Of a stretch of DNA of 64,000 nt, positions 8,140-17,876 are shown in pieces. The stretch lies in NCBI GenBank assembly GCA_964606735.1, contig CAZSHI010000004.1, positions 1 to 64,000 of the forward strand, written 5' to 3'. The notes below the pieces were generated by a model. The model was not told where the DNA came from and ran no database searches. It saw nothing but the letters and a program-made list of their open reading frames with translations. The position numbers and the translations under genes were made by a program. This DNA is from UBA5109 sp964606735. GTDB lineage: Bacteria; Pseudomonadota; Gammaproteobacteria; Pseudomonadales; Pseudohongiellaceae. Each line of letters starts with the position of its first letter. The stretch's first letter is position 1.

Positions 8140-9816
8140 TTATTCCTTTTCCATTTGCGCTTTAATCAAATCACCAACAGTCGCTGGAGATGCAACATTG
8201 CCAGTTTGTTTATTGTGCTGGGCAATTGAATCTTTTTCTTCTTTAATTTCCTTGGCCTTGATGGAAAGAGTCAGCGCTCGGTTTTTGCGATCAAGTCCAA
8301 CGATCATTGCTTCAACCTCATCGCCCTCATTCAGCACGGTACGTGCATCTTCAACACGATCCCGACTGATGTCGGAAGCTTTAAGCACACCATCAATTCC
8401 CTCTGCAAGATTAATAATGGCTTCTTTGGCATCGACTGAAACAACCTTTCCAGTCACAACAGAACCTTTATCATTTTCTGCAGCATAATGGGCAAAAGGA
8501 TCATCAGACAATTGTTTGATACCCAGGGAAATTCTTTCTCTTTCCGGGTCAATTGACAGAATGACCGTATCAATCTTGTCACCTTTTGTATATTGACGTA
8601 CTGCCTGCTCACCCGGTTCATCCCAGGAAATATCAGACAGATGAACCAGACCATCAATTTCACCATCCAGACCGATGAAAATACCAAAATCAGTAATGGA
8701 TTTGATGTTGCCTGAAATACGATCACCTTTCTTGTAACTTTCCGCAAAGGCATCCCAGGGATTCTGCTGACACTGCTTCAGACCCAGAGAAATTCTGCGG
8801 CGCTCTTCATCAATATCCAACACCATCACTTCAATTTCGTCACCTAACTGAACCACTTTGGAAGGATGAATATTTTTGTTCGTCCAATCCATTTCAGACA
8901 CATGAACCAGACCCTCAACACCCTCTTCCAGTTCAGCAAAGCAACCATAGTCCGTCAGATTGGTTACCACAGCTTTAACTTTGGCGTTCTCTGGATAACG
9001 GTTTTTAATTTCAACCCAGGGATCTTCACCCAGCTGTTTCAGACCCAGTGATACCCTGTTTCTGTCACGGTCAAATTTAAGAACCTTGACTTCAATTTCC
9101 TGACCAACTTCGACAATTTCACTGGGATGCTTGATGCGCTTCCAGGACATATCGGTGATATGCAGCAAGCCGTCCACACCACCCAGGTCAACAAAGGCAC
9201 CGTAGTCAGTAAGATTTTTGATAATGCCGGTAACACTCTGCCCTTCCTGAAGATTGGAAAGCAGTTCATCACGTTCAGCACTGTTTACGGATTCCAGAAC
9301 CGCACGGCGCGAAACCACCACATTATTGCGTTTCTGGTCGAGCTTGATAAGTTTAAACTCCAGCTCTTTATTCATGAGATGATCGGCATCTCGAATCGGT
9401 CGGACATCTACCAGTGAGCCCGGCAGGAAGGCGCGGACTGTGTTTACATCAACCGTAAAACCACCTTTGACTTTACCGTTGATTACGCCCATGACTGCTT
9501 CATTATTGTCAAAGGCTTTCTCAAGTACCATCCAGGTCTCGGCTCGTTTAGCCTTTTCACGGGATAATTTGGTTTCACCAAAACCGTCTTCGACAGTATC
9601 AAGGGCGACTTTAACCTCATCGCCAATATTTATTTCGAACTCGCCCTGTTCATTGACAAATTCCTGTCTGGCGATGACTCCTTCAGATTTAAGACCGGCA
9701 TGTACGGTTACCCAGTCTGAATCGATGTCAATGACTGTTCCGGTCACGATGGAACCGGATTTCATTTCTATATCTTTTAAGCTTTCTTCAAATAGTTCTG
9801 CGAAACTTTCGCTCAT
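8140..9816 (-). CDS. rpsA: 30S ribosomal protein S1
   Basis: The product has 558 residues, the normal length for a six-domain S1. Repeated S1 RNA-binding folds are visible, for example GIIKNLTDYGAFVDLGGVDG, AVVTNLTDYGCFAELEEGVEG, GNIKSITDFGIFIGLDGEIDG and GKVVSVDAKEAIINLAEGIDG, with conserved SLGLKQ linkers. S1 holds mRNA on the 30S subunit. AGGTAA stands about eight bases before the ATG. The 134-base upstream leader to cmk contains a plausible promoter (TTGAAT, 17 bases, GATAAG), and nothing else I can identify. Confidence 0.97.
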   Translation of the reverse strand: MSESFAELFEESLKDIEMKSGSIVTGTVIDIDSDWVTVHAGLKSEGVIARQEFVNEQGEFEINIGDEVKVALDTVEDGFGETKLSREKAKRAETWMVLEKAFDNNEAVMGVINGKVKGGFTVDVNTVRAFLPGSLVDVRPIRDADHLMNKELEFKLIKLDQKRNNVVVSRRAVLESVNSAERDELLSNLQEGQSVTGIIKNLTDYGAFVDLGGVDGLLHITDMSWKRIKHPSEIVEVGQEIEVKVLKFDRDRNRVSLGLKQLGEDPWVEIKNRYPENAKVKAVVTNLTDYGCFAELEEGVEGLVHVSEMDWTNKNIHPSKVVQLGDEIEVMVLDIDEERRRISLGLKQCQQNPWDAFAESYKKGDRISGNIKSITDFGIFIGLDGEIDGLVHLSDISWDEPGEQAVRQYTKGDKIDTVILSIDPERERISLGIKQLSDDPFAHYAAENDKGSVVTGKVVSVDAKEAIINLAEGIDGVLKASDISRDRVEDARTVLNEGDEVEAMIVGLDRKNRALTLSIKAKEIKEEKDSIAQHNKQTGNVASPATVGDLIKAQMEKE

Positions 9817-9950
9817 AAATCGTTACCTGTTATAGCCTTTTTAATAAAGGCCCTAATATCAATACCTTATCCCAGCCAATAAGGGTCAATTCAACGTAAA
9901 CATGCCATTACAGTAGCTGGCGTAATGACAATAAGCATTCAATGCCTGTA

Positions 9951-10625
9951 TCAGGAAAGCAGTGCTTGCTGACTAGTTTGCAACACCTTCTCGAACACCT
10001 GATCAATACTCAGATCGCTGGTATCAATCACGATGGCATCCTCTGCAGGAATCAGCGGTGAGACAGCGCGTTGAGAATCCCGCTCGTCCCGTTCCTTAAT
10101 ATCCTGCAAAAGGGCGCGCAGATTAACACTAAGTCCCTTATTTATCAACTGCTTATATCTCCTGCGCCCTCTTTCTTCCGGACTGGCAGTCAGGAAGAAT
10201 TTGCAGATGGCATCGGGAAAGACGACCGTCCCCATATCTCTGCCGTCGGCAATCAGACCGGGAGCCTGCCTGAAGGCAAGCTGGCGTTCGGACAGAGCCT
10301 GTCTGATTTCTGGTATTGCACCGACTAGCGAAGCTTTGCTGCCAGCACTTTCATCCCGTATCAGAGCTGAAATTTCCTCCCCATTCAACTCGATTGAACC
10401 CTCAAACTGGCGGGAGAAATGTACGTCCATGGCCAGGGTGAAATTCACCATCTCCCTGATATTGCTGTAATTTATTTTTTCTCGCTCGGCGCCAACTCCT
10501 ACCAGACGGTACAGAGCCCCGCTATCAAGGAAGTGCCATCCCAGTTCACGGGAGAGCATGCCGGCAATGGTTCCCTTGCCGGTACCGCTGGGACCATCGA
10601 TAGTGATCACAGGAACAGTGGACAT
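9951..10625 (-). CDS. cmk: Cytidylate kinase
   Basis: The product has 224 residues. It phosphorylates CMP and dCMP using ATP. The P-loop is GPSGTGKGT (11-19), followed by the NMP-binding region and DGRDMGTVVFPDA, which is typical of bacterial Cmk. The gene follows aroA with a 2-base gap and precedes rpsA, the conserved gammaproteobacterial order, so it is probably read from the gyrA-aroA transcript. Confidence 0.96.
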   Translation of the reverse strand: MSTVPVITIDGPSGTGKGTIAGMLSRELGWHFLDSGALYRLVGVGAEREKINYSNIREMVNFTLAMDVHFSRQFEGSIELNGEEISALIRDESAGSKASLVGAIPEIRQALSERQLAFRQAPGLIADGRDMGTVVFPDAICKFFLTASPEERGRRRYKQLINKGLSVNLRALLQDIKERDERDSQRAVSPLIPAEDAIVIDTSDLSIDQVFEKVLQTSQQALLS

Positions 10626-10627
10626 GC

Positions 10628-11932
10628 TCAGGACGCCTGTATCTGCAGTCCACAGCCCTGCGCTAACTGGACAAAACCGGGAAATGAGGTGTTTACATTT
10701 TTGCAGTCATGCAACGTGATGCTTTGCGTGGCTCGCAAGGCGGCCATACTAAAGGCCATGGCAATACGGTGATCTGCCTGACTGTCAATCTCTCCTCCAC
10801 TGATTTCAGAGCCCGTAATAAGGATGCCATCCTCGCGAACTTCATACTCTACACCCAGTACCGCCAGGCCATCAGCCATCGCCTGGATGCGGTCACTTTC
10901 CTTGACCCGTAATTCTTCAGCACCACTCAGCGTCGTGTTTCCTTCAGCACAAGCGGCGGCAATAAATAAGGCCGGGAATTCGTCAATCGCCAGAGGTACC
11001 TGGTCACGCGGAATATCAATACCATGCAGCGGAGCATAGCGCACTCGAATATCGGCCACCGGTTCACCGCCGGCGCTGTACTCACGCTGGTATTCTATAT
11101 CTGCTCCCATCGTACGAAGAATATTGATAACACCAATACGCGTCGGGTTGATCCCCACGTGTTCGAGCAACAGGTCAGACCCCGGAGCTATACTGGCCCC
11201 CACCAGAAAAAAAGCCGCAGAACTGATGTCGGCGGGAATGTCAATCTCGCAGGCCTGCAGTCGCCCGCCACCCTCAATCATGACGCTCCCGGCTTGCCTG
11301 TCCAAGGGATAGTCAAATGCTTCAAGCATTCGTTCGGTATGATCGCGACAGGGTGCCGGCTCATGGATGGTGGTGCTGCCATCAATATACATGGATGCCA
11401 ATAAAAGGCAGGATTTGACCTGGGCGCTGGCTACCGGCATGGCATAATCAATACCGTGCAGGGTGGAAGGCGAAATCCGGATTGGTGCAAACTCACCCTC
11501 CCTGAGTTCCAGTTTCGCCCCCATGCTGGCTAAGGGATCACTGATCCGACGCATCGGTCGTCTGGAGAGTGATGCATCACCACTGAGGACAGTAGGAAAG
11601 CGCTGTGCAGCCAGCAGGCCACTCATCAGACGCATGGCCGTGCCTGAATTACCCATGTCCAGGGTATGTGCCGGCTCACGCAGTCCATACATGCCCACTC
11701 CTTCGATACTCAGTACTCCCTGCTGAGGGTCGCTGATCTTTACCCCCATCGCCCTGAAAGCTCTCAGGGTTGCCAGGCTGTCTTCACCTTCAAGAAATCC
11801 ACTGACCTTGCTGCTGCCTTCTGCCAGAGCACCCAGCATAATGGAGCGGTGGGAAATCGACTTGTCCCCAGGTACTCGTACTTTTCCTCTGAGTGCACCA
11901 CCGGGTGCAAGTGTGTATTTTGCGGAACTCAT
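10628..11932 (-). CDS. aroA: 3-phosphoshikimate 1-carboxyvinyltransferase (EPSP synthase), class II type
   Basis: The product has 434 residues. It joins phosphoenolpyruvate to shikimate-3-phosphate in the pathway to chorismate. Key elements are GDKSISHR (22-29), MGNSGTAMR, RRPMRR, SAQVKS, CRDHTE and NPTR. The four short motifs GDKx, SAQxK, RxHxE and NxTR are those used to define class II EPSP synthases, the group including Bacillus and some Pseudomonas enzymes. The GNSGTA segment keeps the glycine, so no prediction about inhibitor tolerance is made here. It lies 3 bases after the pheA-tyrA fusion gene and 2 bases before cmk. Confidence 0.96.
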   Translation of the reverse strand: MSSAKYTLAPGGALRGKVRVPGDKSISHRSIMLGALAEGSSKVSGFLEGEDSLATLRAFRAMGVKISDPQQGVLSIEGVGMYGLREPAHTLDMGNSGTAMRLMSGLLAAQRFPTVLSGDASLSRRPMRRISDPLASMGAKLELREGEFAPIRISPSTLHGIDYAMPVASAQVKSCLLLASMYIDGSTTIHEPAPCRDHTERMLEAFDYPLDRQAGSVMIEGGGRLQACEIDIPADISSAAFFLVGASIAPGSDLLLEHVGINPTRIGVINILRTMGADIEYQREYSAGGEPVADIRVRYAPLHGIDIPRDQVPLAIDEFPALFIAAACAEGNTTLSGAEELRVKESDRIQAMADGLAVLGVEYEVREDGILITGSEISGGEIDSQADHRIAMAFSMAALRATQSITLHDCKNVNTSFPGFVQLAQGCGLQIQAS

Positions 11933-11935
11933 AAA

Positions 11936-13672
11936 TTATTTCTTTTTCAAAAATGCATCACGGGATTTTCTGGCACGCTGCAGGGTTTGCAGGATAAAAG
12001 CACTGTCATTTTCAGCAAGTGCCTTCTTGAAACGGGTCAGATCCATTTCAAATTCAGCCAGAATGGCTGCCAGTGCTCTAGTATTACTTAAAAAAATATC
12101 ATGCCACATCTGCGGGTCACTGGATGCAATCCGCGTGAAATCACGAAAACCGCCAGCCGCATAGCGAAAGATTTCTTCATTGCTGCCATGCTGGGACAGG
12201 GTATCAACCAGAGCATAAGCCAGCAGATGCGGCAAGTGACTGGTGGCCGCCAGAATTTCATCATGTTCCTGCACCGACATATGAAGTATCTCGGCACCGA
12301 GGCTTTGCCACAGGCTCTGCACCAGCGACACAGCGTCAGGGTCAGTCTCCGCCAGAGGCGTCAGAATGACACGGCGGGCGGCAAATAGTTCGCCGGAAGC
12401 TGCCTGATAGCCGCTCTGTTCAGAACCGGCAATAGGATGGCCAGGTACCAGCAGGGCTGGCATTTCACCAAAGACTGAACATGCCGCATCCAGAATTGGC
12501 TGTTTGACACTGGCGACATCGGTAAGAACACAGCCCGGCTTGATTACGCCGTGCAGACTCGACAGAACCTCTGCAATACTGAGTACCGGAACAGCCAGGA
12601 CAATCAGATCAGCATCGCTGCAGACAGCTTCCGCCTCGGTACTGTATCCACGGATCACGCCGCCGGTCTGAGCTGCCTTCAGTGAAGTTTCGTTGTTACC
12701 CAAGGCCCATATGTTCTCGTGCCCGTGTAAACCTTTAGCGATGGAACCACCAATCAAGCCAAGTCCAACAATGACAATTTTTTTATCGAGCAGTTCGTCT
12801 GGCAATGCCTGTTTTATTTGCAAGTCTTCGTGAACAATGCCGGAAACCGGATAGGAACCCAGTACTCTGACGCCGATATCCTTGTCACGTAATTCGGCCA
12901 GGGCTCTACTGATATGAGCATCATCCTGATGACCGTCGATATCTATATAAAAACCGTAGGACCAGACCACCTTGCGGGTTGGTCTTGATTCCAGTTTGTT
13001 CAGATTAACGCCGTTTCTTTTGAGCGGTTCCAGCACATTGAAGAGGGCTCCCGGTTCATTGCGGGTGCTTATTAACAAGGAGGTTCGGTCATTGCCACTG
13101 GCAGAGGCTTGCAGGGATTTACTGAGAACCAGGAAACGCGTGGTATTGTCAGGGCTATCCTGGATTGACTCACTGAGAACCTTCAGCTGATTGAGCTGGG
13201 CTGCATTTCTACTACCGATAGCTGCCACGCCGCTTTCGCTTGCTGCAATTCTTGCCGCCTCACCATTGCTGCTGGCCGCTACTCTCTCGACCTTGGGGTA
13301 ATGCTTGTCCAGCCAGTTCCTGCACTGACCCAGAGATTGCTGATGAGAAACGATTTTATGTATGGCATCAGACGCTGTATTTTCCTGCGCCATCAGCACA
13401 TGCTGGATGCGCAATAACACTTCACCGCAGATATTGAGGGAGGTCTGACTGAGACAGTCCAGTGTTTCACTCACCGAACCCTCACTGGAGTTTTCAACTG
13501 GCACCAGACCATATTCACAGTCGCCATTTTCAACGGCTGTAAATACTTGATCGATTCTGTCGCAGGAAACACCCTTCTGCCCGCTGCCAAAATATTTCAG
13601 CAGGGCATTATGGGAATAGGTGCCTTCAGGGCCCAGATAGGCGACCCTTTGGTGTGCATCAATCTCACTCAT
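11936..13672 (-). CDS. Fused prephenate dehydratase / prephenate dehydrogenase (PheA-TyrA)
   Basis: The product has 578 residues and carries both branch enzymes of phenylalanine and tyrosine synthesis. Residues 8-185 are prephenate dehydratase (YLGPEGTYS, GLVPVENS, TTRF with catalytic T178-R179-F180). Residues 197-270 are an ACT domain with GAL (208-210) and ESRP (228-231), the phenylalanine-sensing motifs. Residues 298-578 are a TyrA dehydrogenase with NAD motif GLGLIGGS (303-310) and GHPIAGSE (411-418). There is no N-terminal AroQ chorismate mutase domain, which gammaproteobacterial PheA normally has. The start at 13672 overlaps the gyrA stop by 8 bases (ATGAGTGA), pointing to translational coupling; the longer ORF start at 13693 lies deeper inside gyrA. 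Confidence 0.9.
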   Translation of the reverse strand: MSEIDAHQRVAYLGPEGTYSHNALLKYFGSGQKGVSCDRIDQVFTAVENGDCEYGLVPVENSSEGSVSETLDCLSQTSLNICGEVLLRIQHVLMAQENTASDAIHKIVSHQQSLGQCRNWLDKHYPKVERVAASSNGEAARIAASESGVAAIGSRNAAQLNQLKVLSESIQDSPDNTTRFLVLSKSLQASASGNDRTSLLISTRNEPGALFNVLEPLKRNGVNLNKLESRPTRKVVWSYGFYIDIDGHQDDAHISRALAELRDKDIGVRVLGSYPVSGIVHEDLQIKQALPDELLDKKIVIVGLGLIGGSIAKGLHGHENIWALGNNETSLKAAQTGGVIRGYSTEAEAVCSDADLIVLAVPVLSIAEVLSSLHGVIKPGCVLTDVASVKQPILDAACSVFGEMPALLVPGHPIAGSEQSGYQAASGELFAARRVILTPLAETDPDAVSLVQSLWQSLGAEILHMSVQEHDEILAATSHLPHLLAYALVDTLSQHGSNEEIFRYAAGGFRDFTRIASSDPQMWHDIFLSNTRALAAILAEFEMDLTRFKKALAENDSAFILQTLQRARKSRDAFLKKK

Positions 13673-16298
13673 CTGCTGCCGGAGGAGCCACATTCTCTAT
13701 ATCTGATGCTTCGCCTTCTTCCAGTTCAGCAAGTTCAGCCCCTTCCTCCGGTTCTTCAATACGCTCAACACCCACCAGACTTTCACCTTCCTTGAGTTTG
13801 ATCAGACGAACACCCTGCGTATTACGTCCCTGCGATGAAACTTCATCAGTACGGGTTCGCACCAGGGTTCCCTTGTCACTGATCAACATGATTTCATCAC
13901 CTTCCCTGACCTGAACGGCGCCCACAATCGCGCCATTGCGTTCACTGGCCTGAATACCGATAACGCCTTTACCACCACGTTTGTAGGTCGGAAATTCTTC
14001 CACCCGTGTGCGTTTGCCATAGCCGTTTTTACTGACCGCAAGTATCTGCGAGCCTTCTTCGGGGATAATCATGTCGACCATGTGGTGACCCTCTTCCAGG
14101 CGAATCCCTCTCACCCCTTTTGCGGTTCTACCCATGGCCCGCACATCCGCTTCGTGGAAGCGAATCACTTTACCGGAACTGCTGTAGAGCATGACGTCCT
14201 GCTCGCCATTGGTAATGTCTGTCTTCAGCAGGCTATCGCCTTCCTCCAATTCAATGGCACGCAAGCCGACGCTACGTTGTCGTGAAAAATTCGTCAGGGC
14301 GACTTTCTTCACGGTGCCATTGGCCGTCGCCATAAACACAAATTTATTTTCCTCATAATCGCGCAAGGGCAACATGCTGGTGATGGTCTCTGCTTCTTCC
14401 AATGGCAGGATGTTGACTATCGGTTTGCCGCGAGCGGTTCTGCTTGCCATCGGAATCTGGAAAACCTTGATCCAGAATACCTTGCCGGTCGTGGTGAAGC
14501 ACAGCAGCGTATCATGGGAGCTGGCCACCAGCAGGTGTTCAACAAAATCTTCTTCCTTAACACTCGCCGCTGCCTTGCCCCGTCCACCACGATGCTGGGC
14601 CTGATAATCCGTCAGAGGTTGGCTCTTGGCGTAGCCGGTCTGTGAAATGGTGACGACCCGATCTTCTTCGGTGATCAGATCTTCAACGGTCAGGTCAGCC
14701 TGGGAGTCACGAATTTCCGTGCGCCGTTCATCACCGTAATTTTCACTGATCTCTTCAAGTTCTGTGCGGATGACTTCCAGCAGACGCTCATTGCTGCCAA
14801 GTATCTCCAGATATTCGGCTATCTGCTGCAGCAGTTCCTTGTAATCATTAATGAGTTTTTCCTGTTCAAGACCGGTCAATCGGTGCAAGCGCAGTTCCAG
14901 AATGGCCTGCGCCTGCTCTGGAGACAGGTAATATTCCTTTTCCTTCAGACCGAATTGCTCGGGCAAACGCTCCGGACGACAAACATCCGGATCGGCATCA
15001 CCCAGCAGAGCCAGTACTCCGTCGGAATTCCAGGAGCGGGCCAACAGTTTTTCCTTGGCATCAGCCGAGCTTGGTGAGGCCTTGATCAGCTCAATCACTG
15101 CATCAATATTAGCCAATGCAACAGCCAGGCCTTCGAGGATATGCCCTCTTTCCCTGGCCTTGCGCAGCAGGAAGACGGTACGTCTAGTAACGACTTCCCT
15201 GCGATGCTGAATAAAGGCATCCAGAGTATCTCTAAGATTCAGCAGCTTGGGCTGACCATCGACCAGTGCCACCATGTTGATACCGAACACAGCCTGCATC
15301 TGGGTCTGCGCATAGAGATTGTTAAGCACAACATCAGCCACTTCACCCTTGCGCAATTCGATGACAATACGCAAACCGTCCTTATCCGACTCATCTCGCA
15401 ATTCAGAGATGCCTTCAATTTTTTTCTCTTTAACCAACTCAGCAATACGTTCAATCAGTCGGGCCTTGTTAATCTGGTAAGGAATTTCATGAACGATGAT
15501 GGTGGATTTGCCGGTTTTTTCATCCTCCAAGATTTCAGCACGCGCTCGCATATAGATCTTGCCGCGACCCGTTCTGTAAGCCTGAACAATCCCCGTACGT
15601 CCGTTTATCACGGCTGCCGTCGGAAAATCCGGCCCCTGGATATGCTGCATTAACTCATCCACATCAATATCGGGATTGTCCATCATGGCAATGGTGGCAC
15701 TGATCACTTCCTTGAGATTGTGCGGGGGAATATTGGTGGCCATACCCACGGCAATTCCGGAAGAGCCATTGATCAGTAGATTGGGGACTCGAGTAGGCAG
15801 TACGTCTGGAATCTCTTCCGTACCATCATAGTTTTCAGAAAAATCTACGGTTTCCTTATCCAGATCAGCCAGCAGTTCATGTGCCAGCTTTTGCATACGA
15901 ATCTCGGTATAACGCATGGCTGCAGCCGAGTCACCATCGATCGAGCCGAAGTTTCCCTGACCATCGACCAGCATGTAACGTAGCGAAAAATCCTGCGCCA
16001 TTCGTACGATTGTTTCGTAAACAGCAGAATCACCGTGCGGATGGTATTTACCGATGACGTCACCGACAACACGGGCAGATTTTTTATAGGGTTTATTCCA
16101 GTCGTTGGAGAGCACGTTCATGGCAAACAGCACACGCCGATGGACGGGTTTGAGACCATCCCGAACATCTGGCAGTGCACGGCCGATAATGACGCTCATG
16201 GCATAGTCCAGATAGGACTGCCGCATCTCATGCTCTATGGTGACTGATTGGATATGCTCGTCGTGTTGACCTTCACTCTGATCTGTAGAATCGGACAT
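13665..16298 (-). CDS. gyrA: DNA gyrase subunit A
   Basis: The product has 877 residues. It is the breakage-reunion subunit of gyrase, which introduces negative supercoils. The catalytic tyrosine is Y130 in AAMRYTEIR. The quinolone-resistance region reads HPHGDSAVYETIVR: the serine equal to E. coli S83 is present (S91), while the position equal to D87 is glutamate (E95). The C-terminal pinwheel domain has repeated GRxxxGV(R) motifs (GRTAKGVRGIRLEEG, GRNTQGVRLIKLKEG), then an acidic tail. The gene begins a tight run with the pheA-tyrA fusion, aroA and cmk. The serC and hisC genes found here in Pseudomonas are absent. Confidence 0.97.
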   Translation of the reverse strand: MSDSTDQSEGQHDEHIQSVTIEHEMRQSYLDYAMSVIIGRALPDVRDGLKPVHRRVLFAMNVLSNDWNKPYKKSARVVGDVIGKYHPHGDSAVYETIVRMAQDFSLRYMLVDGQGNFGSIDGDSAAAMRYTEIRMQKLAHELLADLDKETVDFSENYDGTEEIPDVLPTRVPNLLINGSSGIAVGMATNIPPHNLKEVISATIAMMDNPDIDVDELMQHIQGPDFPTAAVINGRTGIVQAYRTGRGKIYMRARAEILEDEKTGKSTIIVHEIPYQINKARLIERIAELVKEKKIEGISELRDESDKDGLRIVIELRKGEVADVVLNNLYAQTQMQAVFGINMVALVDGQPKLLNLRDTLDAFIQHRREVVTRRTVFLLRKARERGHILEGLAVALANIDAVIELIKASPSSADAKEKLLARSWNSDGVLALLGDADPDVCRPERLPEQFGLKEKEYYLSPEQAQAILELRLHRLTGLEQEKLINDYKELLQQIAEYLEILGSNERLLEVIRTELEEISENYGDERRTEIRDSQADLTVEDLITEEDRVVTISQTGYAKSQPLTDYQAQHRGGRGKAAASVKEEDFVEHLLVASSHDTLLCFTTTGKVFWIKVFQIPMASRTARGKPIVNILPLEEAETITSMLPLRDYEENKFVFMATANGTVKKVALTNFSRQRSVGLRAIELEEGDSLLKTDITNGEQDVMLYSSSGKVIRFHEADVRAMGRTAKGVRGIRLEEGHHMVDMIIPEEGSQILAVSKNGYGKRTRVEEFPTYKRGGKGVIGIQASERNGAIVGAVQVREGDEIMLISDKGTLVRTRTDEVSSQGRNTQGVRLIKLKEGESLVGVERIEEPEEGAELAELEEGEASDIENVAPPAADE

Positions 16299-16425
16299 AA
16301 AAAATTATTGTTTCCCCTGAAAAAATCGAGCTGAAGCGCCAGCATCGTTGCCTTGAATCAGGTCACGCGCTGGCCAGAAAAGTGGCACTTGTTTAAACCT
16401 GGTTTTATTTAAAATAATGCGCGAG

Positions 16426-16458
16426 ATTCTAGCATATTTTGGGGCTGTTCTGACAGCC
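16426..16458 (-). promoter_or_regulatory. gyrA promoter (-10) with neighbouring inverted repeat
   Basis: On the minus strand TGC-TAGAAT (16431-16426) is an extended -10 box 128 bases before gyrA. Just upstream of it, 16443-16458 is a perfect inverted repeat GGCTGT-TCTG-ACAGCC. It stands between the divergent gyrA and mtaD genes. It is not a LexA box because the spacing between CTGT and ACAG is 4, not 8. On the plus strand TATACT (16486-16491) could serve as the mtaD -10. Confidence 0.45.
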
Positions 16459-16529
16459 AAAGTACATACTTTTGGCAATAATCGGTATACTCACTCCTGT
16501 TTTAAATAGTAACGAAAAATCAATATTTT

Positions 16530-17873
16530 ATGTCTCCTACACGCGCTTCAGAGCAGGCTCAGGAAGTCGATGCGATCATTCATGCAAAATGGCTGGTTCC
16601 GATGACGGAAAACGGCCTGGTTCTGCATGAACACAGCCTGGTAATCCAGCATCAGTTAATCCGCGAAATCATACCTAGCCAGGAGGTCGGCAAGTATTTT
16701 AAAAGCAGCAATATTTTCCAGCTTGATGAGCATGTCCTCATCCCTGGACTGATCAATGCTCATGGCCATGCTGCCATGAGCCTCTTACGCGGTTATGCTG
16801 ATGATCTGGCACTGCGCCCATGGCTGGAAGATAAAATCTGGCCGGCTGAAGCACGTTGGGTTAACGAGCAGTTTGTTCAGGATGGCGCCGAACTTGCCGT
16901 CGCTGAAATGCTGCTTTCAGGAACCACTGCTTTTACGGATATGTATTTTTTCCCTGACCTGGTTGCCAAAGCGGCATTGAAGGGCAATATTCGTGCGCAA
17001 CTGGCATCACCCGTACTGGATTTCCCTACGGTCTGGGCAAAGGATCCCGATGAGTATATTCACAAGGCCATGACCCTGCATGACCAGTACAAAAACAATG
17101 AGCATATCACTGTTGGTTTTGGCCCCCATGCCACTTACACCGTATCCGATCAACCGATGCAGATCCTGGCAACTTATGCCAGTGAACTGGATATTGCCAT
17201 TCATATGCACGTCCATGAGACCGCGCATGAAGTAGATGAAGCCCTGCAAAAAAATGGCATCAGACCTCTGGGACATCTCGGCGAGTTGGGCTTACTGATC
17301 CCGAATCTGCAGTGCGTCCATATGACACAGCTCGAAAACGAAGAGATAAGACTGCTGGCCGATAGTGGCGTCTCTGTCGTGCACTGCCCGGCCTCCAACC
17401 TCAAGCTGGCCAGTGGCGCCTGCCCCACGGTGAAATTACTGGATGCCGGCGTCTGTGTTGGACTGGGGACAGATGGTTGTGCCAGCAACAACGAACTGAA
17501 CATGCTGAACGAAATGCGACTGGCTGCTTTACTTGGTAAGATCACCGCTAAGAATGCCGGTGAACTGTCTGCCTGGGATGCCCTGCGCATGGCAACCGTC
17601 AACGGCGCCCGCCTGCTGGGTATGGCCGAGCAATGTGGCACGCTGGAATCCGGCAAATTTGCCGATATTACCGCTGTAAACCTGAATCACATCAATACCA
17701 GCCCAGTTTATGACCCTGTCAGCACACTGGTCTACAGCGCCCAGGCATCCCAGGTAAGCCATGTCTGGGTTGCTGGACAACTGAACGTTAAAAATGGTGA
17801 ACTGCTCCCCTTTGATGTTCATCAGCTCAAAGAAAAAGCCCAATCCTGGGCACAGCGTATACAGGCAGACTAG
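16530..17873 (+). CDS. mtaD: 5-methylthioadenosine / S-adenosylhomocysteine deaminase family amidohydrolase
   Basis: The product has 447 residues. It belongs to the TRZ/ATZ metal-dependent hydrolases that deaminate methylthioadenosine or SAH. Metal ligands are H78 and H80 in NAHGHAAMS, then the HMHVHET segment and GTDGCASNN with the catalytic aspartate. It is divergent from gyrA and lies 3 bases before ubiG, the order I recall from Pseudomonas (gyrA, mtaD, ubiG, mupP, yciK), where PA3170 is an MTA deaminase. There is no clear Shine-Dalgarno before ATG 16530. Substrate preference is by family and context only. Confidence 0.85.
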   Translation: MSPTRASEQAQEVDAIIHAKWLVPMTENGLVLHEHSLVIQHQLIREIIPSQEVGKYFKSSNIFQLDEHVLIPGLINAHGHAAMSLLRGYADDLALRPWLEDKIWPAEARWVNEQFVQDGAELAVAEMLLSGTTAFTDMYFFPDLVAKAALKGNIRAQLASPVLDFPTVWAKDPDEYIHKAMTLHDQYKNNEHITVGFGPHATYTVSDQPMQILATYASELDIAIHMHVHETAHEVDEALQKNGIRPLGHLGELGLLIPNLQCVHMTQLENEEIRLLADSGVSVVHCPASNLKLASGACPTVKLLDAGVCVGLGTDGCASNNELNMLNEMRLAALLGKITAKNAGELSAWDALRMATVNGARLLGMAEQCGTLESGKFADITAVNLNHINTSPVYDPVSTLVYSAQASQVSHVWVAGQLNVKNGELLPFDVHQLKEKAQSWAQRIQAD

Positions 17874-17876
17874 ATC

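Noticed and set aside
16443..16458. LexA box near gyrA
   Set aside because: CTGT and ACAG are separated by 4 bases, whereas a LexA box needs 8.
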